Of a stretch of 64,000 bases of DNA, positions 8,731-17,276 are shown piece by piece; position 1 is the first letter of the stretch, and every line of letters begins with the position of its first letter. A program made the position numbers and the translations under genes. Under the pieces are notes generated by a model that worked only from the letters and a program-made list of their open reading frames with translations, was not told the DNA's origin and did no database searches. This stretch comes from Sutcliffiella horikoshii DSM 8719. Its GTDB lineage: Bacteria > Bacillota > Bacilli > Bacillales > Bacillaceae_I. The DNA is taken from contig LQXN01000060.1 of assembly GCA_001648575.1 (NCBI GenBank), positions 1 through 64,000 on the forward strand, written 5' to 3'.

Positions 8731-9154
8731 CGTGCTCACCAGTTTCAGTCCGAACAACCTTTGATTCGCTACCCGGTTGCTGTGACACTATCGCTTGATG
8801 ACGGGCGAGGTCTTCCATGATCACCTTCACCCTATCTCTTTTAAGTGCTCCTGATTGATCACTCATCTGTTCTTCCATTCGATCTATTTTTTCTTCTACT
8901 TGAATCAGAAGCCTGGCGATATTCGCTACGTCATTTTTTGTAGGAAAATTATATTGCAAGGAGAGGACCTCGACTTCTTCCCTCAGCCTCCGCAACACAT
9001 CAGCCCTCAGTTCACTTTCCATCCCCACCATCTGAAAGATAGACTCGCGGTTCAGAACTTCTTTAATCACACTATTCAACTCATCTTCCACTTGAACAGC
9101 CTTAACTTTTATTTTTTTGTTCCTTTCTTTGCTTTTGTCACCTGAAGTCAACAT
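8723..9154 (-). CDS. phaR: PHA synthase subunit PhaR
   Basis: A 143-residue, highly charged, largely coiled-coil protein matching the PhaR subunit that Bacillus PhaC needs for activity. Visible features are an N-terminal lysine-rich stretch, the block VLNRESIFQMVGME, the predicted coiled coil containing RLREEVEVLSLQYNFPTK and a further helix IEEK-type segment. The start ATG has AAAGGGTGA upstream. It sits between the reductase gene and phaC and overlaps phaC. Confidence 0.88.
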   Translation of the reverse strand: MLTSGDKSKERNKKIKVKAVQVEDELNSVIKEVLNRESIFQMVGMESELRADVLRRLREEVEVLSLQYNFPTKNDVANIARLLIQVEEKIDRMEEQMSDQSGALKRDRVKVIMEDLARHQAIVSQQPGSESKVVRTETGEHGE

Positions 9155-9178
9155 TGTTCACCCTTTCATCGTTATCAA

Positions 9179-9955
9179 TTAGATCAAGGAAGTCATACCG
9201 CCATCTATAACCAAAACATGGCCGACACAGTAATCCGATGCTCTTGAGGATAGGAAGACAGCTGCCCCCTTTAAATCATGCTCTGTGCCAAACCTCTTTG
9301 CTGGGATCTGACCCTTCAATGCAGGAGCCGAATGCTCGAGTATGCTTTTTGTAATTTTTGTCGGGAACATCCCAGGGGCAATTGCATTAACTTGAATGTT
9401 ATGCCGAGCAAGTTTCACTCCAAGGTCTTTTGTAAAAGTAATGACTCCACCTTTGCTCGTATTGTATGCAATGGTGTCCATGAAAGTTGGATCTGTCCCT
9501 CCAAGACCGGAAACAGAAGCGATATTGACAATTTTGCCACTTCCCTGTTTCACCATTACTCTTGCGGCCTTTTGGCTGAACAGAAATAATCCCTTCAGAT
9601 TTACATCCATGACCTTATCCCATTTGTCGGCAGGCAGGTCCAAAGTCGGCGCCATCCATGATGTACCACTATTGTTCACAAGGATATCCAATGAACCGAA
9701 TTCTTTTACGACTTCGTCAATCACGTGTTGAATCTCTTCTTCTTTGGTCACATCGCAGGTCATAGCCTTCGATTTAACACCCTTTTGTTTTAACTCCTCG
9801 CTAACTTTTTGACATGAGGCTAAATCGCGTGAGCAAACAATGACATTAGCACCTGCTTCGGCAAGTGCCGTCGCAATCTGCGCTCCAAGCCCCTTGCCTC
9901 CACCTGTCACAATGGCCGTTTTATTTTCCAGATTAAATAAGTCCTTTACCTCCAA
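9179..9955 (-). CDS. SDR-family reductase of the PHA cluster
   Basis: A short-chain dehydrogenase/reductase of about 258 aa, likely an NADPH-dependent 3-oxoacyl (acetoacetyl-CoA) reductase that supplies the PHA monomer. It shows the cofactor motif TGGGKGLG, NNSG, the catalytic Ser (NIASVSG) and YxxxK (YNTSK), and a C-terminal VIDGGM. TTG at 9955 is the best start because AGAGGGGG lies 7 nt upstream; a longer frame reaching 10042 has no such signal. It is first in the cluster, followed by phaR and phaC. It could alternatively serve another keto-substrate, since SDR specificity is hard to read. Confidence 0.78.
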   Translation of the reverse strand: MEVKDLFNLENKTAIVTGGGKGLGAQIATALAEAGANVIVCSRDLASCQKVSEELKQKGVKSKAMTCDVTKEEEIQHVIDEVVKEFGSLDILVNNSGTSWMAPTLDLPADKWDKVMDVNLKGLFLFSQKAARVMVKQGSGKIVNIASVSGLGGTDPTFMDTIAYNTSKGGVITFTKDLGVKLARHNIQVNAIAPGMFPTKITKSILEHSAPALKGQIPAKRFGTEHDLKGAAVFLSSRASDYCVGHVLVIDGGMTSLI

Positions 9956-10162
9956 AATCGTTCCCCCTCTTATGTTTGCGTTATTTCCCATTGCAAAACT
10001 AGTATTATTTAATAGATTCCTTATAGTATAGTAGGGAAGCATTACAGATGTGTGTAAATTAGTGAAATAGTGGAGGCGGAAATTCTTTTCCGGATGGAGG
10101 GGGTATTTGTGCTAGATATCAGAGTTGGTCGATATTCCTCATCATTAAAAAAACACCAAAAA

Positions 10163-10186
10163 AAGGCCCTCCAGATGGAGGGCCTT
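10163..10186 (-). terminator. terminator of cold-shock gene
   Basis: Perfect 10-bp GC-rich stem (AAGGCCCTCC with GGAGGGCCTT), 4-nt loop, followed on the minus strand by a T tract. It begins 15 bp past the stop of the cold-shock gene. Confidence 0.93.
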
Positions 10187-10201
10187 TACCTGACGTCAAA
10201 A

Positions 10202-10399
10202 TTACTTTTGAACGTTAGTTGCTTGAGGTCCACGAGCGCCTTGCTCGATTTCGAAAGTTACTGTTTGACCTTCTTCTAAAGATTTGAAACCTTCGCCTTG
10301 AATAGCGGAGAAATGTACGAATACATCGTCTTGTCCGTCTACTTCGATGAAACCGAATCCTTTTTCAGCGTTGAACCATTTTACTTTACCTTCTAACAT
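10202..10399 (-). CDS. cspB: cold-shock protein CspB-like
   Basis: A 65-residue single-domain RNA chaperone and transcription antiterminator that binds single-stranded nucleic acid. Both RNA-binding motifs are present (RNP1 [11 protein letters not shown]2 VFVHFSAI). The start [10 protein letters not shown] is set by AGGAGGAAA about 6 nt upstream. The N-terminus and the [12 protein letters not shown] segment are closest to B. subtilis CspB, though CspC/CspD are very similar. Confidence 0.95.
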   Translation of the reverse strand: MLEGKVKWFNAEKGFGFIEVDGQDDVFVHFSAIQGEGFKSLEEGQTVTFEIEQGARGPQATNVQK

Positions 10400-10844
10400 T
10401 ATGTTTCCTCCTACAGTGGAACTTTTCCACAATTGTATTACCATTCTTGCTCTGCATAATCTTTCAAGACGAAAAACATTGAAGTAAATTCCTTCTATCA
10501 GCCTTACCGAACAAAAACAATTAACTTAATCATAGAGGTTATGTAATGAAAAATCAAGTTTTATTTGGTTTTACTAGTAACTTCCATTTAAAAAGTCATA
10601 CTTGTTACGGGTGAAGACTTACAAGATTTGCTGCAACTATGGTGATTTCCTGTAGTATTGTGCCCAACTTACACCATTTTATACATAAGTAAACAAACAA
10701 TTGCTCTCCTTTAATATTTTGTTGAAAATATTATTGGAAAAAAGTTTTTCGGAAAGAGGACATTTTAACCTTTCTTTTTAGTAGAGGATTATGTAAGATA
10801 GTAAAATATTCAGCATAGACATATGTATTTATAGGGAGGACACC
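10400..10844. other. cold-shock leader and symporter promoter region
   Basis: About 445 bp between two divergent genes. The half next to the cold-shock gene is probably its long 5' untranslated leader, usual for csp genes. The other half is AT-rich and should hold the symporter promoter. No ORF or strong inverted repeat seen. Confidence 0.4.
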
Positions 10845-12008
10845 ATGAGGAAATTCGGACTTTTACCAAGAATTATTCTAGCCATTCTATTAGGTGTTGC
10901 CATTGGGACCTTTGCACCTGAATGGTTTGTAAGAATATTTGTTACATTTAATGAAATTTTCGGCAACTTCTTAGGCTTTGCCATTCCGCTTATCATTATC
11001 GCATTCATTGCACCGGGTATAGGGGAGATCGGGAAAGGGGCAGGGAAATTTTTAGGTCTTACCGCCTCTATTGCATATATTTCAACGATTGCAGCAGGCG
11101 CGCTGGCATATTTCGCAGCAAGCTCCCTCTATCCATCTCTATTAAAAAATGCCAGCCTCTCAGGGGCAATGGAAAATCCGGAGGAATCTCTGCTCAAACC
11201 TTTTCTGGAGTTAGAAATCCCTGCCCCATTTGAAGTGATGACCGCACTGATTATTGCCTTTACATTAGGTCTTGGAATGTCGGCAATTAAAGGGGAAGCC
11301 TTAAAAACAGCCATGATAGAGTTTAGGAGTATCATTGAGCTGGTTATTTCAAAAGTCATCATCCCACTCTTGCCTATTCATATTTTGGGGATTTTTGCGA
11401 ATATGACATACGGTGGACAAGTGCAAACAATCATCAGCGTTTTTGCTAAGGTATTTGTTCTTATCATTCTTTTGCATTTTACTATGTTACTATTACAGTA
11501 CTCTGCAAGTGGCGCTTTATCGAAAAAGAACCCGTTTGCCATGCTTAAGTCTATGATGGCTGCATACTTTACAGCTCTTGGGACACAATCATCGGCTTCT
11601 ACCATCCCTGTAACACTTCAACGGACAAAAAATATGGGGGTCAGGGAGAAAACCGCGGACTTTACTGTACCATTACTTGCTAATATTCATTTATCTGGTA
11701 GTACTATTACAATCGTTTCCTGCGCGATGGCTATCATGTTTATCAATGGTATGGATTATTCCTTCGTTATCGTCCTGCCATTCATCATGATGCTTGGGGT
11801 GACGATGATTGCCGCTCCTGGTGTACCAGGTGGGGCAGTGATGGCTGCTATCGGCCTTTTACAAACCATGCTTGATTTTGATTCTACGATGGTTTCATTA
11901 ATGATCGCATTGTATCTTGCACAAGACAGCTTCGGTACTGCGTGTAATGTTACCGGTGATGGCGCCATTGCAAATGCAGTCGACAAACTCACTCAACCGA
12001 AATTATAA
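10845..12008 (+). CDS. dicarboxylate/amino acid:cation symporter
   Basis: A 387-residue inner-membrane transporter of the DAACS (GltP/SdcS) family, which imports acidic amino acids or C4-dicarboxylates with Na+ or H+. Family landmarks are the serine-rich hairpin (TQSSASTIPVT), the glycine-rich AAPGVPGGAVMAA hairpin tip and the substrate-binding DSFGTACNVTGDG with the conserved N and D. The start has GGGAGG upstream. It is monocistronic, and its terminator hairpin has been invaded by a repeat element. The exact substrate is not predictable. Confidence 0.87.
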   Translation: MRKFGLLPRIILAILLGVAIGTFAPEWFVRIFVTFNEIFGNFLGFAIPLIIIAFIAPGIGEIGKGAGKFLGLTASIAYISTIAAGALAYFAASSLYPSLLKNASLSGAMENPEESLLKPFLELEIPAPFEVMTALIIAFTLGLGMSAIKGEALKTAMIEFRSIIELVISKVIIPLLPIHILGIFANMTYGGQVQTIISVFAKVFVLIILLHFTMLLLQYSASGALSKKNPFAMLKSMMAAYFTALGTQSSASTIPVTLQRTKNMGVREKTADFTVPLLANIHLSGSTITIVSCAMAIMFINGMDYSFVIVLPFIMMLGVTMIAAPGVPGGAVMAAIGLLQTMLDFDSTMVSLMIALYLAQDSFGTACNVTGDGAIANAVDKLTQPKL

Positions 12009-12024
12009 GGTGGCCTTTATGGCC
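12008..12024 (+). terminator. left, truncated copy of symporter terminator (direct repeat)
   Basis: Seventeen bases identical to 12423-12439. They are the 5' arm, loop and first part of the 3' arm of the hairpin GGTGGCC-TTTAT-GGCCACC. The 3' arm is cut short where the repeat element begins at 12025. Confidence 0.75.
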
Positions 12025-12422
12025 TCAGTGTGTAGACAAAGTACAGTAATAAAAAAATCCCTAGTTGATCGTAGTGGAAGGAGCGGAGACTCCTGCGGGA
12101 GGAAAGGACATGGAAGACCCCGCAGGGCGTAAGCCCGAGGAGGCTTCCGGACTGCCCGCGGAAAGAGAAGCTCCTGCAACGAAGATCAATTGTCCCAGCA
12201 GATACTCTAACTAAAGTAGAGTTTTATCTTTGAGATATGCAAAACCTGTGTTGATCGTAGTGGAAGGCGCGCAGACTTCTGCGGGAGGAAGGGACAGGGA
12301 AGACCCCGCAGGGCGTAAGCCCGAGGAGGCTTCCGGACCGCCCGCGAAAAGCGAAGCGCCTGGAACGAAGATCAACAGCAGGATGCAAATTTAAAAATTT
12401 TTAGGGCTTTGTCAACAGTCTG
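12025..12422 (+). mobile_element. family A repeat element with two tandem cores
   Basis: Non-coding insertion of 398 bp, flanked by the 17-bp direct repeat of the symporter terminator. Ends are related inverted repeats (CAGTGTGTAGACAAAG at left; CTTTGTCAACAGTCTG at right). Inside are two copies of the GC-rich core (about 12064-12190 and 12250-12376), each starting GTTGATC and ending GATCAA(C/T). No transposase is encoded; short ORFs through it are fortuitous. It is probably a MITE-like, non-autonomous element. Confidence 0.8.
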
Positions 12423-12450
12423 AGGTGGCCTTTATGGCCACCTTTTATTT
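12423..12450 (+). terminator. right, complete copy of symporter terminator
   Basis: Stem AGGTGGCC/GGCCACCT followed by TTTTATTT. It is the intact hairpin; its first 17 bases duplicate 12008-12024. It now lies 415 bp from the symporter stop but directly behind the convergent gene at 12445. Confidence 0.85.
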
Positions 12451-12630
12451 GTTTGTGCAATGTACACTATCATATCCGAAATGTTCCAGGAACTCATTAA
12501 AGCCCTCTATTTTGCCTAACAAAATATCATGCTCCAAGCTCCCTGAAGTCACTTTCTCCATTTCGTCACAGTACTCTTTAATTCTGGACTCTACATAAGA
12601 AATAATGGCACTTTCATTAAAGGACGTCAT
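12445..12630 (-). CDS. 61-residue acidic protein, unknown
   Basis: Small soluble hypothetical protein starting MTSFNESAIISYVESRIKEY. The ATG at 12630 is chosen because GAGGTGATAG lies just upstream; a longer frame to 12684 lacks a site. It is helical and rich in Glu, ending in HCTNK. I do not recognise the family. It is convergent with the symporter, and the two share the terminator that the family A repeat invaded. Confidence 0.6.
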   Translation of the reverse strand: MTSFNESAIISYVESRIKEYCDEMEKVTSGSLEHDILLGKIEGFNEFLEHFGYDSVHCTNK

Positions 12631-12732
12631 TTCTATCACCTCACTTATCATTAGTAGGTGATACCCGCCATTACTTCGGTGCAAACTAGATAAAGCACAT
12701 TCAAACTTATTTTACCAAAACAGCCAATTTAA

Positions 12733-12764
12733 AAGAAGAAGACTCATCAATGAGCCTTCTTCTC
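12733..12764 (-). terminator. terminator of sspH
   Basis: Inverted repeat GAAGAAG.CTCA/TGAG.CTTCTTC (12735-12762) just downstream of the sspH stop, with U-rich sequence on the minus strand. Confidence 0.75.
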
Positions 12765-12775
12765 TTCTATATAAT

Positions 12776-12961
12776 CTATTCTCCCGCTTCCACTAAATCT
12801 GAAACAGCTACTTGCGTACGTTCTTCCCCAGGTCCACGAAGATGAACTATTGCAGTTTGTCCATCCTCACTTAACGAATCAATCCACACTTTTGTTCCTT
12901 CAAAGGTGACCTCTATTGTTGCTGGTGAAGATAGTATTTGCCTTGCTCGTCTTTCATCCAT
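12776..12961 (-). CDS. sspH: H-type small acid-soluble spore protein
   Basis: A 61-residue protein of the SspH family, a minor SASP expressed in the forespore and stored in the dormant spore. It starts MDERRARQILSSPATIEV, matching the typical RA..IL.SP start, followed by VTFEGTKVWI and a C-terminal hydrophobic-acidic VSDLVEAGE. The ATG at 12961 is preferred over a GTG 9 nt upstream because of the spacing to GGGAG. A sigma-G promoter would be expected, but I could not identify one with confidence. Confidence 0.85.
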   Translation of the reverse strand: MDERRARQILSSPATIEVTFEGTKVWIDSLSEDGQTAIVHLRGPGEERTQVAVSDLVEAGE

Positions 12962-13093
12962 ATCTTTCACTCCCGCTCCTATCAGATTCTACTAAAACAT
13001 TCGCACTTATTTTTCCATATTAAAGGCATTTTATCCCCCTGGAAGTTTAATCTTTATACTATTTTGTCAACAATGAGAGAAGAGGTGAACGAC

Positions 13094-13342
13094 ATGAAGC
13101 TAAGGCAGGAAGAAAAAGAACAACTGAGTGAAGCAATCGATCGTATGAACGAAAGCTTGGATCGTTTTATTGAATTTTACAATGAGTCAGAGGATGACAA
13201 GCCCATCATTTCATTCAATGATGAGGTAATCAAACTAATAGAAACCGGAAAACAAAAATATGGGGAAGAAGCGTTGAATACTAAAATAAACGCCATTGTA
13301 AAAGAAGTGCTTACATTCATTTCAGCTGAGGATGAAAAGTAA
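13094..13342 (+). CDS. mstX: Mistic-family membrane-associating protein MstX
   Basis: An 82-residue homologue of B. subtilis MstX (Mistic), a hydrophilic four-helix protein that associates with the membrane. It is encoded directly upstream of the YugO potassium channel. Matches to Mistic as I recall it include EEKEQLS.AIDRMNE.LD.FI..YNESE and the C-terminal NTKINAIVKEVL. It corresponds to the shorter (about 84-aa) Mistic variants of other bacilli that lack the B. subtilis N-terminal extension. The ATG follows GAGGTG with 7-nt spacing. Its stop codon abuts the yugO start with no gap, so the pair is co-translated. Confidence 0.88.
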   Translation: MKLRQEEKEQLSEAIDRMNESLDRFIEFYNESEDDKPIISFNDEVIKLIETGKQKYGEEALNTKINAIVKEVLTFISAEDEK

Positions 13343-14353
13343 ATGGAAAAGATTAAAGAACAGACTTCCCTCATCTTCAAGTTTGTGCACTGGCCTTTGA
13401 TTGCCAGGATCCTCATCATCATTTTCATTATTAATTTTACTTTTGGTGTTCTGATACATTTTATTGAACCAGATGAGTTTCCTACATTCTTTGATGGTGT
13501 GTGGTGGGCTATCGTTACTACAGCAACCTTGGGTTATGGTGATTATGTTCCTGTTACTGTAACTGGAAGGTCATTGGGCATTTTATTAATTTTATTTGGT
13601 ACAGGATTTGTTACTACATATTTTGTGTCATTGGCAGCAAGCGCCATCGCAACACAAAATAACTACTTGGAGGGCAAAGTGGATTATAAAGGATCAGAAC
13701 ATATCATTGTAATCGGCTGGAATGAGCGTGTCAGGGAAACGCTCAGACAGATTAATTCCATGAGCAATAAACCTTTATCCATCGTTTTAATTGACCAAAC
13801 ACTGGAAAAGAATCCGCTTCATGATCAGAACGTTCATTTTATTAAAGGGAACCCGTGTTATGATCAAACGTTATTGGCAGCAAATGTGAAGGTAGCGGCA
13901 TTTGTAGTTGTTTCCGCAGATCAAAGTAAAACGGAAGTCCAGGCCGATATGAATTCGGTTCTGACTTTACTCGCTGTAAAAGGCTTGAATCCTGACGTAT
14001 ATACGATTGTAGAGATTCTTACTTCCTTGCAAGTGAAAAATGCAAAGCGGGCAGGTGCTGATGAAGTCATCCAGACCAACATGTTTACAAGCTATGTGAT
14101 GACTAATAGCATGATGTCAAACGGGATGTCGAATACATTGTTGAGCATGCTGGACCAATTGAAGGGAAGTAAATTGAAGTATTTGGAAGCCGAAAAAGGA
14201 TTTGTAGGAGAAACATTTGAAAAGATCAGTAATCAGCTTTTGCAAAATAAAACCCTTTTAATTGGAGTGAAAAGGAGAGGGGACACAATGGTCAACCCTC
14301 CCCTATATACACTTATACAAGAAGATGACTGTCTCCTTGTTATTAAAGACTAA
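13343..14353 (+). CDS. yugO: potassium channel YugO
   Basis: A 336-residue K+ channel. Two transmembrane helices flank a pore loop with the selectivity filter TATLGYGDYVPV (about residues 56-67). A cytoplasmic RCK/TrkA-N domain (about 115-240) begins with the nucleotide-binding fold HIIVIGWNERVRETL, and a C-terminal TrkA-C-like segment follows. In B. subtilis, YugO-mediated K+ efflux drives electrical signalling in biofilms. It is cotranscribed with mstX (zero spacing) and overlaps the convergent yugN by 4 nt at their 3' ends. Confidence 0.92.
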   Translation: MEKIKEQTSLIFKFVHWPLIARILIIIFIINFTFGVLIHFIEPDEFPTFFDGVWWAIVTTATLGYGDYVPVTVTGRSLGILLILFGTGFVTTYFVSLAASAIATQNNYLEGKVDYKGSEHIIVIGWNERVRETLRQINSMSNKPLSIVLIDQTLEKNPLHDQNVHFIKGNPCYDQTLLAANVKVAAFVVVSADQSKTEVQADMNSVLTLLAVKGLNPDVYTIVEILTSLQVKNAKRAGADEVIQTNMFTSYVMTNSMMSNGMSNTLLSMLDQLKGSKLKYLEAEKGFVGETFEKISNQLLQNKTLLIGVKRRGDTMVNPPLYTLIQEDDCLLVIKD

Positions 14354-14757
14354 TCCCTACCCAGTATTGCTTCGAGTTCATGCACAAGGGTACGTCCAAG
14401 CTCCATGTATTCTTTCGGGAAAGAGGCATCCGGGTCTTCAGGTTCCGAGAACTGATTTATGGATGCAGTTCTGTTCCATACATGGACATTGTCGTCGATC
14501 CCGACCTGATATTTATGTGATAACAGGAATGGCCTCCCCAGCTCAACCGTAGTCCCTTGCGAATCCAATTGGCCGTCCACAGCTTGAAATGGCACCCTTA
14601 AGAATTGGTAGCCCACTTTGTCATCTATTTTATAATCAAAATAGCCGTGGTCATAGTCCCAGTTCCCTCCAATGGAATAACCGACTGCTTTAAGATCTTG
14701 CTCTAGTTTATATAACTGAAACTCCGCACCTTCGATTTTTGAAGGAATAGGAATCAT
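14350..14757 (-). CDS. yugN: YugN-family protein
   Basis: A 135-residue soluble protein of the YugN family (function unknown), starting MIPIPSKIEGAEFQLYKLEQ. The ATG is set by AAAGGAGGG 6 nt upstream. Synteny with yugO and pgi is conserved with B. subtilis. A family B repeat element has inserted only a few bases upstream of the ribosome binding site (14777), separating the gene from its ancestral promoter region. Confidence 0.85.
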   Translation of the reverse strand: MIPIPSKIEGAEFQLYKLEQDLKAVGYSIGGNWDYDHGYFDYKIDDKVGYQFLRVPFQAVDGQLDSQGTTVELGRPFLLSHKYQVGIDDNVHVWNRTASINQFSEPEDPDASFPKEYMELGRTLVHELEAILGRD

Positions 14758-14768
14758 ATCAATCCCTC

Positions 14769-15004
14769 CTTTTATAGAGACCACTGAAAAAGTACAGTAT
14801 TTTAGTATTCTGTATCATACCGCTGTTGATTTCAGCAATCGGCTTCGCTTTCCACGGGGCGACCTTGAGCCTCCTCGGGCTACGCCCTGCGGGGTCTCAA
14901 GAATGTCGCTATCCCCCCGCAGGAGTCTTCGCCTATTGCTCCAATCAACAGCTAGAAATTTAAAATAAGATTAGTTATTTGGTTTTCAGTGGCCTTCTTT
15001 TATA
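14769..15004 (-). mobile_element. family B MITE-like element in the yugN leader
   Basis: Element 14777-14996 (220 bp) flanked by a perfect 8-bp target duplication (CTTTTATA at 14769-14776 and 14997-15004). Ends are GACCACTGAAAA and TTTTCAGTGGCC (inverted). The GC-rich core (14825-14949) starts GTTGATT and ends AATCAAC and carries no ORF of note. Two other copies are at 23185 and 58703. Confidence 0.87.
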
Positions 15005-15049
15005 TGGGTAGGTTTCCCCGAGGAGGAGTTTTCAATGCATAATGAAACA

Positions 15050-15089
15050 GGGATAGTTCACTCCACCTTATGATGGAAGGAACTATCCC
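15050..15089 (-). terminator. hairpin between yugN and pgi
   Basis: Stem GGGATAGTTC/GAACTATCCC (10 bp, with further pairing CTCCA/TGGA inside). It lies 75 bp past the pgi stop on the minus strand and is the likely pgi terminator, although the trailing sequence (TGTTTCATT) is only moderately T-rich. Confidence 0.6.
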
Positions 15090-15164
15090 CTAGTATGTTT
15101 GGACTCTGAAGACAACGTTGTGAATCTTCGCAAACCGCTCGTTGCGTTTTCAAAAAAACCTCTC

Positions 15165-16514
15165 TTATTTCAAGCGTTTTTCCAATTCTGCTTTAACTTC
15201 TTCAAATCCCGGCTTGCCAAGCAGAGCGAACATGTTCACTTTGTATGCCTCCACTCCAGGTTGGTCGAATGGATTGACACCAAGTAAGTATCCACTCATC
15301 GCACACGCTTTTTCAAAGAAGTACACAAGGTATCCGAACGTGTATGCATCCATTGCAGGAATGTTGACTACAAGGTTTGGCACCCCTCCGTCTGTATGTG
15401 CAAGAAGTGTTCCTTCGTACGCTTTCGTGTTGACGAAGTCCACTGTCTCACCTGCAAGATAGTTTAACCCATCAAGATCGGACGCTTCCTCTTCCACTTT
15501 CAGTTCATGGCGAGGATTTTCAACTTTGATGATCGTTTCAAACAGATCACGTCGTCCTTCTTGGACATATTGACCCATGGAATGTAAATCTGTTGAGAAA
15601 TTAGCAGACGCCGGGAAGATACCCTTTTGGTCTTTCCCTTCACTTTCACCGAATAACTGCTTCCACCATTCAGAGAAGTATTGAAGTCCTGGTTCGTAGT
15701 TGATCAACATTTCAATCGTTTTTCCTTTGTTATAAAGGAGATTACGGACTGCCGCATATTGGTATGCCGGATTTTCTTCCAGTTCTGACTTAGAGAAGTC
15801 ACGGCTTGCATCTGCCGCACCCTTCATCATCGCTTCAATATCTGCCCCTGATACAGCAATCGGCAATAATCCTACCGCTGTAAGGACAGAATAACGGCCA
15901 CCGACATCATCAGGGATGACAAAGGACTCATAGCCTTCTTCTGAAGCCAACGTTTTTAATGCGCCACGAGCTTTATCTGTTGTAGCATAAATACGCTTGC
16001 GCGCTTCTTCTTTACCATACTTTTCTTCTAGAAGCTTACGGAAAATACGGAATGCAAGAGCAGGTTCTGTAGTTGTACCTGATTTTGAAATCACGTTGAT
16101 AGAGAAATCTTTACCTTCTAAAAGATCCATTAAATCCCTCATGTACGTAGAACTGATATTGTTACCAACAAAAACGACTTGAGGGGTTTTACGCTGTTCT
16201 TTTGTTAATGCATTGTAAAAGGAGTGGTTCAACATTTCTAGGGCTGCACGGGCACCTAGGTAGGAACCACCGATTCCTACTACTAAAAGGATGTCTGAAT
16301 CGTTCTTGATTTTATCTGCACTTTTTACAATTCGTGCAAATTCTTCTTTGTCATAATCAATAGGCAGGTCGATCCAACCAAGGTAGTCGTTTCCTGCGCC
16401 GGTTTTTTCATGTAAAGAATGATGGGCAACTTTTACCGCATCCTGTAAGTATGTAATTTCATGTTCGCCGAAAAATGATAATGCTTTGCTATAATCGAAG
16501 CGAATATGTGTCAT
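15165..16514 (-). CDS. pgi: glucose-6-phosphate isomerase
   Basis: Cytosolic phosphoglucose isomerase interconverting glucose-6-phosphate and fructose-6-phosphate. The 449-aa length is that of the Firmicute type. Landmarks are the phosphate-binding stretch [25 protein letters not shown], the [13 protein letters not shown] signature with the catalytic Glu, and the C-terminal catalytic Lys region (VEAYKVNMF). The start MTHIRFDYS has GGAGGTAAT 5 nt upstream. It is a single-gene unit in the conserved yug neighbourhood. Confidence 0.95.
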   Translation of the reverse strand: MTHIRFDYSKALSFFGEHEITYLQDAVKVAHHSLHEKTGAGNDYLGWIDLPIDYDKEEFARIVKSADKIKNDSDILLVVGIGGSYLGARAALEMLNHSFYNALTKEQRKTPQVVFVGNNISSTYMRDLMDLLEGKDFSINVISKSGTTTEPALAFRIFRKLLEEKYGKEEARKRIYATTDKARGALKTLASEEGYESFVIPDDVGGRYSVLTAVGLLPIAVSGADIEAMMKGAADASRDFSKSELEENPAYQYAAVRNLLYNKGKTIEMLINYEPGLQYFSEWWKQLFGESEGKDQKGIFPASANFSTDLHSMGQYVQEGRRDLFETIIKVENPRHELKVEEEASDLDGLNYLAGETVDFVNTKAYEGTLLAHTDGGVPNLVVNIPAMDAYTFGYLVYFFEKACAMSGYLLGVNPFDQPGVEAYKVNMFALLGKPGFEEVKAELEKRLK

Positions 16515-16642
16515 GTGATTACCTCCAAAAACATATTTGCATGCCAATTTTCACTTTACAGAATCCTGTCCGATAATTCAAGGAGAGCCCCTTGATGAAA
16601 GCGTATTCTTGTTAAAAATAATTAAATTGTGCTTACTTCATC

Positions 16643-16680
16643 AAGAAAACGGCTATACAGAGTGTATAACCGTTTTCTTT
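16643..16680 (-). terminator. hairpin terminator between pgi and the 80-aa gene
   Basis: Stem GAAAACGG.TATAC/GTATA.CCGTTTTC with a short loop. It is followed by a T-rich tract on both strands and lies behind the gene at 16697-16939. Confidence 0.8.
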
Positions 16681-16696
16681 TTCGGGAACACCATCA

Positions 16697-16939
16697 TCAG
16701 GTCGGTTCCACTTCTTCTTTTTCCTTTTTCGCCACTACAATTCGTATATACTCACGTGGCTTAAATGGCTGGATGACACTCAAGTTGCCTTCTTGATTAG
16801 AACCGATTAGCACAATGGAAGAATCCTCATTATGATAATGCTCCACATAATCCCTTTTTTGCTCCGCATTAAACCACCATGCTCCAGCAAATAAAGTAGA
16901 AAATATCGAAAGGGCAACCGCTGCTTTTCTTTTCACCAT
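16697..16939 (-). CDS. small signal-anchored protein, unknown
   Basis: An 80-residue hypothetical protein. An N-terminal basic start (MVKRKAA) and hydrophobic helix (about 5-23) suggest a signal anchor, followed by an extracytoplasmic tail ending in a lysine/glutamate-rich stretch (KKEKEEVEPT). The ATG at 16939 has AGGTGG 8 nt upstream. I do not recognise the family. Confidence 0.6.
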   Translation of the reverse strand: MVKRKAAVALSIFSTLFAGAWWFNAEQKRDYVEHYHNEDSSIVLIGSNQEGNLSVIQPFKPREYIRIVVAKKEKEEVEPT

Positions 16940-17276
16940 ATTTACCACCACCTAAGTCTAGGATGGCAAAAAAATCGACATTTTATGCAATTGGAAAAAA
17001 ATTTTTTGAGTACTTTTTGACTAGTTTCTATCATATTTAATATGCAGATTAAAATCGGCCCATACTAACAATCAGCAAGGATGCAAGCGGTTATGATTTA
17101 GTATATAATTTGGATTAGTATTTTTCTTTACAAATAATTATTCCTTCTTACATCCAGCAAGGCAGGTACCGTTCTAGTAGAGTAAAATCGACTAGAAAAA
17201 ACGGTATTTGGCGTTGTTTTCTTATGTTTATAAGGGAATACTATTATTTATAGAAGAAACAGAGGAGGTTTGTGTC
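16940..17276 (+). promoter_or_regulatory. mrp operon upstream region with leader hairpin
   Basis: About 335 bp of non-coding sequence. A TATAAT-like -10 with a TGN extension-poor -35 lies near 17100-17110. Further down, 17166-17206 folds as TACCGTT/AACGGTA with an inner TCTAGT/ACTAGA stem, which would be in the 5' leader of the mrp transcript. No T tract follows directly, so I would not call it an attenuator. Confidence 0.4.

Noticed and set aside
12025-12422. Group IIC intron, which also targets terminators
   Set aside because: Group IIC introns insert downstream of hairpins without target duplication and have domain V and usually a reverse transcriptase. Here hairpins are duplicated and no such features are seen.
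15034-15072. 12-codon ORF with GAGGAGG site beside the family B element
   Set aside because: It runs into the pgi-side hairpin and is too short to judge; the purine tract is more likely part of the old yugN upstream region.
16940-17276. Riboswitch in the mrp leader
   Set aside because: The hairpin at 17166-17206 does not match a riboswitch class I know and lacks a following T tract or an anti-terminator.
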